Notes: generated from the sequence alone by a model not told the origin. Positions 55,056-63,870 are shown, numbered from the stretch's first letter. The stretch: 64,000 nucleotides of DNA from Thermoplasmata archaeon (GCA_021798195.1 JAJZYH010000002.1:1-64000); one strand, 5' to 3'. Translations and numbers: made by a program.

Positions 55056-56489
55056 ATGTGCGCCGATCGATACATCCGGGTCCCGATCCCCGAGGATCCC
55101 GGGAACGAACGGAAGGAGGACTTCGAGGAGATCCTGCACGCCTACACGCGGGAGGAAGCGGTGGTGGAGGCGCAACGCTGCCTTCAGTGCGCCATGCCCT
55201 TCTGCGTCCAGGCCTGCCCCATCACCCAGGATTGCCGGGGATACATCGGACTCATCGCGCAGGAGAAGTTCGACGAGGCCGCGGAGCTCACCATCCGGGA
55301 CAACCCGTTGGCCACGGTCCTGTGCAAGACATGCTACCATTACTGCGAGGAGGATTGCATCATGGGTGGGAGGGGGATCCCCATCGCCATCCGCCACCTG
55401 AAGCGCGCGGCCCTTGAGTTCGGCAAGGCGGACCGGATGTATGTCCCGGGTGCCCCCCGGAACCAGCGGGTGGCCATCGTGGGAGGGGGCCCCGCGGGGA
55501 TCATGGCGGCCTGGGAACTCTGTCTCCGGGGCTACGGTGTCACGGTCTTCGAGGCCGAGCCCTTCCTGGGGGGCCAGGTCCAGACCATCCCCAAGTACCA
55601 TCTTGCAGGAGATGAACTGGACCTCGACCTCGCACGGTTCCGAAACCTGGATTGCAAGTTCGTGGTGGGGAAGAAGGCGGGGGCCGATTTCACCCCAGAG
55701 AGCCTCCTGAAAGAGGGGTATCTCGCGGTCTTCCTGGCCATCGGGGCCTCGGATCCCCGGGCCCTGGGGATCCCGGGGGAGCATCTCCCCGGGGTGTTCT
55801 CGGCGCTGCAGTTCCTCCTCGCCGTGAACACCGGCCCCGAACCCTTCCTGGGGCGGAAGGATCGGACCATCGTGGTGATCGGGGGAGGCGACGTCGCCAT
55901 GGACGCCGCCCGGTCCGCCCTCCGGTTGGCCAAGGATTCCACGGTCCTCGTCGTGTACCGGCGAGGAAAGGACGACCTTCCCGCGGGCGAAGAGGAGGTC
56001 TCGGAAGGCAGCGAGGAGGGACTGCGTTTCCTCTACCAGAGGGCCCCGGTCCGGATCGAGGGAAAGGGCCACGTGGAGCGGCTCATCGTGCAGGCCACGG
56101 AGTTGGGGCCTCCAGATGCGTCCGGCCGACGCCCCCTCACCTTGGTGCCCAACTCGGAGGAGACCATCCTCTGCGACACGGTGATCGTAGCGGCGGGAGA
56201 GAGGGCCGACCTTCAGGGAATGCCGGGGGAACTCGGTCTCAAGCCGTCCCGGCACGGATACCCCGTGGGGCAGCACCAGGGATGGATGACCGACGTGGAG
56301 GGGATCTTCGCGGCGGGGGGAAAATCCATCGTCTACGCCATGGCTGCCGGGACGCAAGCTGCGCAAGCCATCGATGCGTACATCTCCCGGAAAACGGGCC
56401 GGTCGCCCACGCCGCGACCGGATCCCCTCGGGGGACCCAATCCTCCGGGCCTTCCCTCCGGCTACGGAGGACCATCATGGCACCTGTAG
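55056..56489 (+). CDS. Glutamate synthase small subunit-like FAD/NAD(P)H oxidoreductase (GltD/PreT-like)
   Basis: QRCLQCAMPFCVQACPITQDCRGYIGLIAQEKFDEA, LCKTCYHYCEEDCIMG, RVAIVGGGPAGIMAAWELCLRGYGVTVFEAEPFLGGQ, TIVVIGGGDVAMDAARSALRL. Confidence 0.92.
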   Translation: MCADRYIRVPIPEDPGNERKEDFEEILHAYTREEAVVEAQRCLQCAMPFCVQACPITQDCRGYIGLIAQEKFDEAAELTIRDNPLATVLCKTCYHYCEEDCIMGGRGIPIAIRHLKRAALEFGKADRMYVPGAPRNQRVAIVGGGPAGIMAAWELCLRGYGVTVFEAEPFLGGQVQTIPKYHLAGDELDLDLARFRNLDCKFVVGKKAGADFTPESLLKEGYLAVFLAIGASDPRALGIPGEHLPGVFSALQFLLAVNTGPEPFLGRKDRTIVVIGGGDVAMDAARSALRLAKDSTVLVVYRRGKDDLPAGEEEVSEGSEEGLRFLYQRAPVRIEGKGHVERLIVQATELGPPDASGRRPLTLVPNSEETILCDTVIVAAGERADLQGMPGELGLKPSRHGYPVGQHQGWMTDVEGIFAAGGKSIVYAMAAGTQAAQAIDAYISRKTGRSPTPRPDPLGGPNPPGLPSGYGGPSWHL

Positions 56490-56611
56490 GAGACCGGACG
56501 GAGCGCCCCATCCCGGACCGCGGATGTCCATCCCGGGTGGATGAGGTTCAAGTTCCCTTCCACCATTCCCGGCAGGAATCATCAATGGGTCCCGTCCCGG
56601 GAGGATAGAAC

Positions 56612-57445
56612 TTGCCGCTGGTCGCTGCTCTCTTCGTTCCCAACGCCCCGTTCCTGATCTCCCCCTCGGCCTTCGGAGGGGTCGGGGAGGAAGCCGCACG
56701 GGACCTCCAGAACTTGAAACTCCGCGAGCGGTTCCGACCCGAGGGTATCCTCGTGGCCTCCCCCCACTGGTCCGCCCCCGGCCGGTTCCGGATCCAGGCA
56801 GCGCCCGTTCCTCGTCAGATCTACGATTTCTCGGGGTTCCCCCGAGAACTCTACTCTGTGCGGTACGCGCCTCCGGGCGACCCCCCGCTGGCCCGCCTCC
56901 TCGAAGAGGCAGGGACCCGGGAGGGGGTCCCCGTGGAGACGACACAGGATTGGGGCCTGGACCACGGGGCGTGGGCACCACTCATCCGGCTGTGGCCGGA
57001 GGGGGACCTGCCAACGCTCCCCCTTTCCATCTCGGACCGTTCCCCCGAGGATCATGTGAAATGGGGGGCCGTGGTGGGGGAGGCTCTTCGTCACGAGCCC
57101 CGTAGGCTCGTCATGGTCGGGACGGGCTCCATCACGCATTCCTTTTCGCGGATGGACCCCACGCCGGGAGCCCGGTGGACCCAGGGAGAATCCATCGAGC
57201 GGGAGATCGTGGACTTGGCCCTCCGTGGCCAGACGAAGGAGCTGACCCACTTTGACCGGGCCAAGTGGGAAACCGTGGAACCCGAGGGAAACCTCGGGCC
57301 GCTCTTCATGGTGCTGGGTGCCCTCCGGGAAAACTGGGAAGGACGCCTCGTCTCCACGAGCCAGGTCTACGGTGCCTTCGGGATGTCCATCCTCGAGTTC
57401 TCGGAGGGCACACCCGCACCGGCCGAGGCAGGACCCCGACCCTAG
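56612..57445 (+). CDS. LigB/DODA-type class III extradiol dioxygenase-superfamily protein
   Basis: GILVASPHWSAPG, DWGLDHGAWAPLIRLWPEGDLPTLPLSI, RLVMVGTGSITHSF; TTG start. First predicted metal-ligand His position reads Asn (LFVPNAPFLIS). Confidence 0.8.
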   Translation: MPLVAALFVPNAPFLISPSAFGGVGEEAARDLQNLKLRERFRPEGILVASPHWSAPGRFRIQAAPVPRQIYDFSGFPRELYSVRYAPPGDPPLARLLEEAGTREGVPVETTQDWGLDHGAWAPLIRLWPEGDLPTLPLSISDRSPEDHVKWGAVVGEALRHEPRRLVMVGTGSITHSFSRMDPTPGARWTQGESIEREIVDLALRGQTKELTHFDRAKWETVEPEGNLGPLFMVLGALRENWEGRLVSTSQVYGAFGMSILEFSEGTPAPAEAGPRP

Positions 57446-57605
57446 GCCCCCGGACCCCGGGTGTGGCCCATCTCGCTCTCGGGACCACCCGTCTCCTCCC
57501 TTCCCAGGGTCGTTTCACCGTACACCCTCTTCCCCCGATCGGACGCCGGGTCCACCTCCAATCCGGGGAACCCGAGGATGTGAACGCTCCACCGCGTGAT
57601 ATCCC

Positions 57606-58562
57606 TCAAGGCAACAGCCGGCCAGAGGGAGGGTCACGCCCCGGAGATGATGCCTCCCGGGATCCTTCGGGAGAAGGGGAAGGGGAGCGGAACGCAAGCA
57701 TCACCACGGCCACCACGATGAGCCCCCCGCCCACGTATTGCACGGGCCCCAAGGCGACCCCGAGGAACGCGTACGTCGCGCCGGCCGCCACGACGGGTTC
57801 CGCGGCGGCGGCGACCCCGATCTCCGTGGCGGAAAGGCGGCGCAATCCGGAGAGGAACAACCCATACCCGAGCACCGTTCCGAACAGGATGATGAAGACC
57901 AGGAGGAGGCCCAGGCCCTCGAGCCCGGTCCCCGTGGGGGGAAGTCGATAGTCCACGAGTTGGATCCCCCCCAGGGGTGCGGAAACGAGGCCCCCCAGGA
58001 GGAAGCCCCACGTGGTGACCCACCATGACCCGTGGGTACGGACGAACGACCGGGAGCCGAGCGTGTAATAGGCTGCGCAGACCGCCGAGAGGAGGCCGAA
58101 CGCCAAGGCAGGGATCGTGACCAAGAAGTGGAAGGATAGCCCCGGTACCCCTCCCACCAGGAAGACCGTGCCGATCATCGCAAGACCGAGGATGGCCCCC
58201 CACCCCCACGACCAGCGATGGACCCCCGAGATCATCTCGTAGGCCACCACGATGGGAAGGAAGAGAAACTGCAGGAGGGTGGCTGTGACGGCGTTGGAAA
58301 AGGCGATGGCCAGGAGGTACGCGAGCTGGATCCCGAGGAACCCGAAGATCGCGAGGAGGAGGAGAGATTTCCACTGGTCCCGGGGGAAGCGGGGGCGGAC
58401 GATGAGGAACAGGATCGCCCCCGAGACGAGCATGCGGATCGTGACGAGGCCCACCACCGGGAACCCGTATCCTTGGAAGACGGCCTGGGCCGCCGTTCCC
58501 GAAAGCCCCCAGAAGGCGGCGCCCGTGAGGGTTCCCAGGAGGGCCGTCCTCTCGCTGACCAC
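57606..58562 (-). CDS. EamA/DMT-family transporter
   Basis: 10 TM pattern; LLGTLTGAAFWGLSGTAAQAVFQGYGFPVVGLVTIRMLVSGAILFLIV and second repeat LSATEIGVAAAAEPVVAAGATYAFLGVALGPVQYVGGGLIVVAVV. Confidence 0.9.
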   Translation of the reverse strand: MVSERTALLGTLTGAAFWGLSGTAAQAVFQGYGFPVVGLVTIRMLVSGAILFLIVRPRFPRDQWKSLLLLAIFGFLGIQLAYLLAIAFSNAVTATLLQFLFLPIVVAYEMISGVHRWSWGWGAILGLAMIGTVFLVGGVPGLSFHFLVTIPALAFGLLSAVCAAYYTLGSRSFVRTHGSWWVTTWGFLLGGLVSAPLGGIQLVDYRLPPTGTGLEGLGLLLVFIILFGTVLGYGLFLSGLRRLSATEIGVAAAAEPVVAAGATYAFLGVALGPVQYVGGGLIVVAVVMLAFRSPSPSPEGSREASSPGRDPPSGRLLP

Positions 58563-58833
58563 CGGACTTCTCCACCCGAAGGGACCCACTTTGTACCTAT
58601 TTGAGCGAACCCTCCGTTTCCCATCCGGACTTGAAAGTGGTCATCCGCACCTCTGACCCATTCCCTTGTCCTCCCCCCTCCTCATCCCAACGTCCCCCAG
58701 GAAGCCCCCGGAACGATTTGGGACTCCGAAGGGGCGTCCCTTCTTCCAAGGTCAACTTTTCTTGGGAATGTTCTGGGACCCGGACGTGGCCATTCTACCC
58801 TTCCCCAAGTTCCCCACGGCAAGAATGGTATGA

Positions 58834-58939
58834 CGCCCGTGCTGGGATTCGAACCCAGGTCTGAGGCTCCGCAGGCCCCTAGGATAATCCATTGTAGCGA
58901 AGGCGGGTGGTTCCGCTTCCGTAGCTACCCCACACGGGC
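58834..58939 (-). tRNA. tRNA-Arg(GCG) with ~30-nt insertion in the D-loop region
   Basis: Minus strand: acceptor GCCCGTG/CACGGGC, anticodon stem GGGGC/GCCTC around loop CTGCGGA (anticodon GCG at 58870-58872), T arm CTGGG-TTCGAAT-CCCAG, D-stem-like GGGT...ATCC separated by extra sequence; TATA-like element upstream. Confidence 0.8.
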
Positions 58940-58980
58940 ATCGACCGATCCGGACCGGTCATCGTCTCGACCCGCCTCCC

Positions 58981-58988
58981 CTATAAAA
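58981..58988 (-). promoter_or_regulatory. TATA box candidate for tRNA-Arg
   Basis: Minus-strand GTTTTATAG ~42 nt upstream of the mature tRNA 5' end. Confidence 0.45.
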
Positions 58989-59276
58989 CAGCGCGCGTCC
59001 CCGCGACAACTCGCTTCCCGGGACGCGCCACCGTCTTACCGGCAATTGGATCGGACCCGATTCCCCACTTTAGCCACGTTCAACGGTGGGCCCTTCGAGG
59101 GAGCATGAAACCGCAACACCGTACTCCCATGATTCGGGATAGCAACCACTGGTTCCCGGGCTTCCCCGACCCTTTGCATTTTGTCCGAGCCGGCATCCAG
59201 AATTCCCTCCAGTGATGCCTCTGAAGCGGACCCGGTGACCTCTTGTATCGACCGCACTCCCGGGTAGCCACGCTCC

Positions 59277-59633
59277 ATGTCGGAACCCAACACGTCGGAT
59301 CATCTCGCCAATGTCCGGACCTTCCTTTCGTGGGTGCGGACGGCCATCACCATCATGGCCCTGGGATTCGTGGTCTCCAAATTCGGGCTCCTGCTGCGGG
59401 AGCTGAATCCCACCTCGCCCGGTTCTTCCTCACCCGTCTCGGAGATCGTCGGCGTGTTGCTGGTCCTCTCGGCCTGTGCGCTCCTCATCCTGGCCACGAT
59501 CCGCTTCCAGAGGACGAAGCAGAGCATCCAGGAGGATCGCTTCGTGGCCGACGCCACACTGGAGTACGTCTTTGCCGGGCTCCTCGTCCTTGTGGGGATA
59601 GGCCTCGCGATCTACCTTCTCGGGATCGTCTGA
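59277..59633 (+). CDS. DUF202/YidH-family membrane protein
   Basis: HLANVRTFLSWVRTAITIMALGFVVSKFG, the DUF202 signature, plus two more TM segments. Confidence 0.9.
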   Translation: MSEPNTSDHLANVRTFLSWVRTAITIMALGFVVSKFGLLLRELNPTSPGSSSPVSEIVGVLLVLSACALLILATIRFQRTKQSIQEDRFVADATLEYVFAGLLVLVGIGLAIYLLGIV

Positions 59634-59789
59634 TCCCCAACGCCCGCGGGTCCCTTCCATGGAACACGTCCGGGCCGGGCCGACGTCCTTCCGAAGGCAT
59701 CGTGTCCCGGCGCGGAGGGCGCCCGGATTCTTCCGTGCCATGGATGGCGAACTCGGGGTCCCCGCTCCAGGGAGCCTACCGCCGGCCCG

Positions 59790-61238
59790 CTACCCCTGGG
59801 ATCCTCTCTCCGCGAGCGAACGGACCAATGGCAATTGGCAGTCGATGCGAACGTGGAGATAGCTCGCCAGGAGGCCGGGCCCGGATATCCCATCCCGGAG
59901 CACGCCTCCGCCCGCTTTCCGGTGGATGGAGAATCCCCACCGAGTGCCATCCGGCACCCATCGCCGGGAACGATGGAAGAGGTGCCCCCGGATCCGCGTT
60001 CCCCGAGGCCCCATGAGCCCCTTCCGGATCACCCGGGCCTCCGCATACCCAAATCCTTGCAGCCGGGACGTCATCTCGGTCCGCCCCGGGACCGCTCCCG
60101 CCATCGGGAACCGTTGCCCGTCCGAGAGGGTGAGGGACTCCATGAGGTACATCATCCCTCCACACTCGGCATATGTGGGGTGCCCGTCGTGCACCCAGGC
60201 CCTCACCTCCCTCCGAAGTGCTTCGTTCCGCCCCAGTTCGGCGGCATGAAGCTCCGGATACCCCCCCGGCAGGTAGAGCGCGGTGGAACCCGCGGGAAGG
60301 ACGTCTCCCCGTACCGGGGAGAAGTACTCGACCCGTGCAGTTCGCTCCAACGCCTCCAGGCTCTCGGGGTAACAGAAGCAGAAGGCGGGGTCCCGTGCCA
60401 CGGCCACCACGGCGCCTCCGGGAGCTTTCCTGCCCCCCGGGGTGACCCCCTGCGGGGGCACGTCCAACGGAGGGGCCGCCTCCATGATTCCCTCGATCCG
60501 GTCCATGTCCAGGTTCTCGGAAGCCCAGGACCCCGCCCGGCGGATGCTCCTTCCCAGCTGCCGCCCCGGGTCCGTGCGGGGGGTCGCCAGCCCCAAGTGG
60601 CGCTCCGGAAGGCGGATCGACGGGTCCCATGGGAGCGCTCCCAGAAATGGAGTGGATGTGCGCTCCTCAATTGCACGTCGGATGGTGTTCGCATGCCATC
60701 CTCGACCCACCCCATTCACCACGGCCCCCGCGATCCGACCCGGGCCGGCGAGCGTGGCCGCCCCCCGGATGGATGCCGCCACGCTTTCCACGGCCCGGGA
60801 GCCGTCCACCACCAGGATCACGGGGAGGTCGAGGAGACGGGCCACCGCCAACGTGGAGGTGCCCCAGCAATCGGTATCGAAGAGGCCCATCACCCCTTCG
60901 ACGACCCGCACGGAGGACGGTCCGGCTCGCCCCCCGGGATAGAAGAATGCCTCTCGGACCCGGGACCTCGGGGTCAGCCACAGGTCCAGGTTCCGGGCGG
61001 GGATCCCCCCCGCCGCCACGGTGAGGACCTGGGGGTCCAGGAAATCGGGGCCGCACTTGTACGGGGCCACCCGCTGTCCTCGGCTCCGAAGGGCCTCGAT
61101 GAGTCCCGCCGTAACCATGGTCTTCCCCGCTCCCGAGTGGAGCGCGGCCACCAGAAGACGGGGGACACCGCGGGGACTCGCCCCCTCCCCGGAGGACGGT
61201 GCCGTTCGGGATCGCGACCCGACCCTTCTGGGATCCAT
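59790..61238 (-). CDS. cbiA: Cobyrinate a,c-diamide synthase
   Basis: LLVAALHSGAGKTMVTAGLIEALRSRGQRVAPYKCGPDFLDP, VVEGVMGLFDTD, PVILVVDGSRAVESVAASIRG, YLPGGYPELHA, YAECGGMMYLMESL. Start at 61265 also possible. Confidence 0.93.
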   Translation of the reverse strand: MDPRRVGSRSRTAPSSGEGASPRGVPRLLVAALHSGAGKTMVTAGLIEALRSRGQRVAPYKCGPDFLDPQVLTVAAGGIPARNLDLWLTPRSRVREAFFYPGGRAGPSSVRVVEGVMGLFDTDCWGTSTLAVARLLDLPVILVVDGSRAVESVAASIRGAATLAGPGRIAGAVVNGVGRGWHANTIRRAIEERTSTPFLGALPWDPSIRLPERHLGLATPRTDPGRQLGRSIRRAGSWASENLDMDRIEGIMEAAPPLDVPPQGVTPGGRKAPGGAVVAVARDPAFCFCYPESLEALERTARVEYFSPVRGDVLPAGSTALYLPGGYPELHAAELGRNEALRREVRAWVHDGHPTYAECGGMMYLMESLTLSDGQRFPMAGAVPGRTEMTSRLQGFGYAEARVIRKGLMGPRGTRIRGHLFHRSRRWVPDGTRWGFSIHRKAGGGVLRDGISGPGLLASYLHVRIDCQLPLVRSLAERGSQG

Positions 61239-61378
61239 GGAGCGGGGCTCCCATGCATCCAACAAGAATTAAGGACTAACCCTCTTGACAGAAATCCAAT
61301 GCGCTTGATGCCCATCCGACTTCCCCCCTCCGGACCGGCTCCCGAGATCGTCCCGCCCCCCGGCACCCCGGACCATCG

Positions 61379-62521
61379 ATGAGGAGTGAAGGTCCCCGGG
61401 ATGGGGAGGGCATGGGGGGCCCGCGAATCCTCCGGTCGTGGCGCTTCCCGGCGGGAGGGAAGGCACGCCCCCTTCGGATGGTCCTGCTCCTCTTGGGATC
61501 GGTGGGTACGGCCACCATCCTCTCCATGGCGTTGGGAACCGTCCCCATCCCATTCCCGGATGTCCTCTCCTTCCTCCTGCAGCGCATCGTGAATCCCGGG
61601 GCGTTGGGGAGCTCCTGCCCGGTCCCGGTGGTGGTGGAGGGTCAGGTGGTGCCCTGTACCATCCTTGCGGCGATCCTATGGGAGAACCGCGTTCCGGAGA
61701 TCCTTCTGGCCCTCCTGGTGGGGGGCGCCCTCGCAATCTCGGGCGGGACCATGCAGGGCATCTTCCGGAATCCCCTGGGCGACCCCTATCTCCTGGGCAT
61801 CTCCTCGGGGGCCGCGGTGGGGGCCGCCGCGTTCTTCGTCGCCGGATACGGTTTGCAGTACGCCCTGGTGGCCCTTCCTCTCTTCGCCTTCCTGGGCGCC
61901 ATGGGGAGCGCCGCCGTGATCCTCCTCGCCTCTCACTCCGGGCGTTCCACCGTGGAGACGCTTCTCCTCACCGGTGTGGCGCTCGCCTCCTTCTTCGGAG
62001 CGGTCATCTCCCTCGTGATCACCCTCCGACCGTTGAGCTCCATCCCCCTCACCTTCTGGACCCTGGGATACCTCTCCAATGCCACGTGGGGGGAGGTGGC
62101 GCTGGCGTTCGGAGGCATACTCGCCGGTTCCCTATTCCTGGCCCTCCACGGGAGGGACCTGAACCTCCTTCAGCTGGGGGATGAGACCGCCCGGGGCCTC
62201 GGCTGCGATGTGGAGCGGGTCCGCCGGAGGTTGCTGGTGCTGTCCGCCCTGGTGACGGCGGTGGCCGTGGCCTTCTCCGGGGCCATCGGCTTCGTGGGTC
62301 TCATCTCTCCGCACATCATCCGGAGGCTCCGGGGGCCGGACTACCGCTACCTGCTCCCCTTGAGCACCCTCTTCGGAGGTCTCTTCCTGCTCCTGGCCGA
62401 CGACCTGGCGGTGACGATCCTGGGAGGTGGGGGAGAACTCCCCCCGGGAGTCATCACCAGCTTTGTGGGAGCCCCCTTCTTCCTGTGGATCCTCTACCGA
62501 CGACGGCGGAGGCTGGGATGA
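61379..62521 (+). CDS. btuC: FecCD/BtuC-type ABC transporter permease (probable cobalamin uptake)
   Basis: RVPEILLALLVGGALAISGGTMQGIFRNPLGDPYLLGISSGAAVGAAAF, AVAFSGAIGFVGLISPHIIRRLRGPDYRYLLPLSTLFGGLFLLLADDLA. Confidence 0.92.
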   Translation: MRSEGPRDGEGMGGPRILRSWRFPAGGKARPLRMVLLLLGSVGTATILSMALGTVPIPFPDVLSFLLQRIVNPGALGSSCPVPVVVEGQVVPCTILAAILWENRVPEILLALLVGGALAISGGTMQGIFRNPLGDPYLLGISSGAAVGAAAFFVAGYGLQYALVALPLFAFLGAMGSAAVILLASHSGRSTVETLLLTGVALASFFGAVISLVITLRPLSSIPLTFWTLGYLSNATWGEVALAFGGILAGSLFLALHGRDLNLLQLGDETARGLGCDVERVRRRLLVLSALVTAVAVAFSGAIGFVGLISPHIIRRLRGPDYRYLLPLSTLFGGLFLLLADDLAVTILGGGGELPPGVITSFVGAPFFLWILYRRRRRLG

Positions 62522-63870
62522 AGGAAAGCGCCATCCCCCCCTTGGAGACGAGCGGGCTCTCCGTGGTGCTGGGAGGGCAGCGCGTCCTTCGGGACGTGAC
62601 CCTTTCCGTCGCCCCGGGGGAGTTCGTGGCCCTGGTGGGGCCGAATGGCTCCGGGAAAACCACTCTGCTCCGGGCCGCCCTGGGCATGATCCCCTCGGAC
62701 GGGGACGTTCGCCTCTACGGGCGCGACGTCCGAGGGCTGCGTCCCCGGGAGAGAGCCCGGCTGGCGAGTTGGGTGCCCCAGCAAGAGGTCCCGGCGGACA
62801 ACCTTCCCGTGGTGGACTTTGTGACCCTGGGGAGGTATCCGCACCAGGGGAGCTTCGCCCCCAGCCGGCCCGAGGACTTCTCCGCGGTGGAGGAGGCCCT
62901 GAGGGAGGCGGACGTGGACCCGTTCCGGAACCGGGGGGTCCTGGACCTCTCCGGAGGCGAACGCCAGCGGGTCCTCTTTGCGAGGGCCCTGGCCCAACGG
63001 GCGCCCCTCCTCCTCCTCGACGAGCCCACGAGCCACCTGGACATGGCGCATCAGCTGGAGATCATGGATCACCTCCGGCGCTACGTCCGGCGGTCCCGGG
63101 ACCATGCGGTCGTGGCCTCGGTCCACGATCTCAACCTCGCCTCCCGGTTCGCCGACCGGATCCTCTGGCTCTCGGAGGGCCGGCTGGTCTCGGCGGGCCC
63201 CCCGGGGGAGACCATCACCAGCGACCTCGTCTACCGGGTCTTCGGCGTATGGGCGGAGGTGCACCGCCGGGGGGACCGGGCCTTCGTCTTCCCCCGCCTG
63301 GATTCGGGCCCGGGGAAGGACCTTCCCGTTACGGGCCGTCCCCAGGTCCACGTGGTGGGGGGAGGAGGCAGCGCCGAGGCCTTGCTGGAACGCCTCGTGC
63401 CCATGGGGTACCCGGTGACGGCAGGAGTGCTCCACCTCCTGGATTCCGATGCCGAAACTTGCGGCCGGTTGCGGATCCCGGCGGCGTTCGAGGCACCCTT
63501 TTCCCCTCTCTCCGCCGAGGCGCGGGAGCGGAACCGGAAGATGATGCGGGCCGCGGATCTCATCATCCTGGCTCCCTTCTCCGTGGGGGAGGGAAACCTG
63601 GGGAACCTCGAGGATCCCCTGGAACTCCTCCGGGCGGGGGGCACCGTCTGGACCCTGGCCGGGCCTTCCCTCCCGGAACGGGACTTCACCGGCGGTCGTG
63701 CCTCCCAGCTCTACCGGTCCCTGATCGCCCACGGGGCGCGGGAGTTCCAGCGGATGGAGGATCTTCTGCAGGCGATCGCGGAGTTTGCCCCCGAGGCGGG
63801 GGGGGGCACCCGAAGGGATGGGCCCCTCGAAGGGCGCCTCCTCCCCCCGGGCCCGGTGCGGAGTTCATAG
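62518..63870 (+). CDS. btuD: BtuD-type ABC ATPase with additional C-terminal domain
   Basis: ALVGPNGSGKTTLLRAALGMI, DLSGGERQRVLFARALAQRAPLLLLDEPTSHLDMAHQLEIM; ~170-aa C-terminal domain VHVVGGGGSAEALLERLVPMGYPVTAGVLHLLDSDAET...AADLIILAPFSVGEGNLGNLE. Confidence 0.92.
   Translation: MKESAIPPLETSGLSVVLGGQRVLRDVTLSVAPGEFVALVGPNGSGKTTLLRAALGMIPSDGDVRLYGRDVRGLRPRERARLASWVPQQEVPADNLPVVDFVTLGRYPHQGSFAPSRPEDFSAVEEALREADVDPFRNRGVLDLSGGERQRVLFARALAQRAPLLLLDEPTSHLDMAHQLEIMDHLRRYVRRSRDHAVVASVHDLNLASRFADRILWLSEGRLVSAGPPGETITSDLVYRVFGVWAEVHRRGDRAFVFPRLDSGPGKDLPVTGRPQVHVVGGGGSAEALLERLVPMGYPVTAGVLHLLDSDAETCGRLRIPAAFEAPFSPLSAEARERNRKMMRAADLIILAPFSVGEGNLGNLEDPLELLRAGGTVWTLAGPSLPERDFTGGRASQLYRSLIAHGAREFQRMEDLLQAIAEFAPEAGGGTRRDGPLEGRLLPPGPVRSS

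Noticed and set aside
59036-59303. Two minus-strand ORFs (85 and 77 aa) in the spacer after the tRNA
   Set aside because: Overlap in different frames, no recognisable motif, lower-GC intergenic context; kept only as part of the spacer finding.
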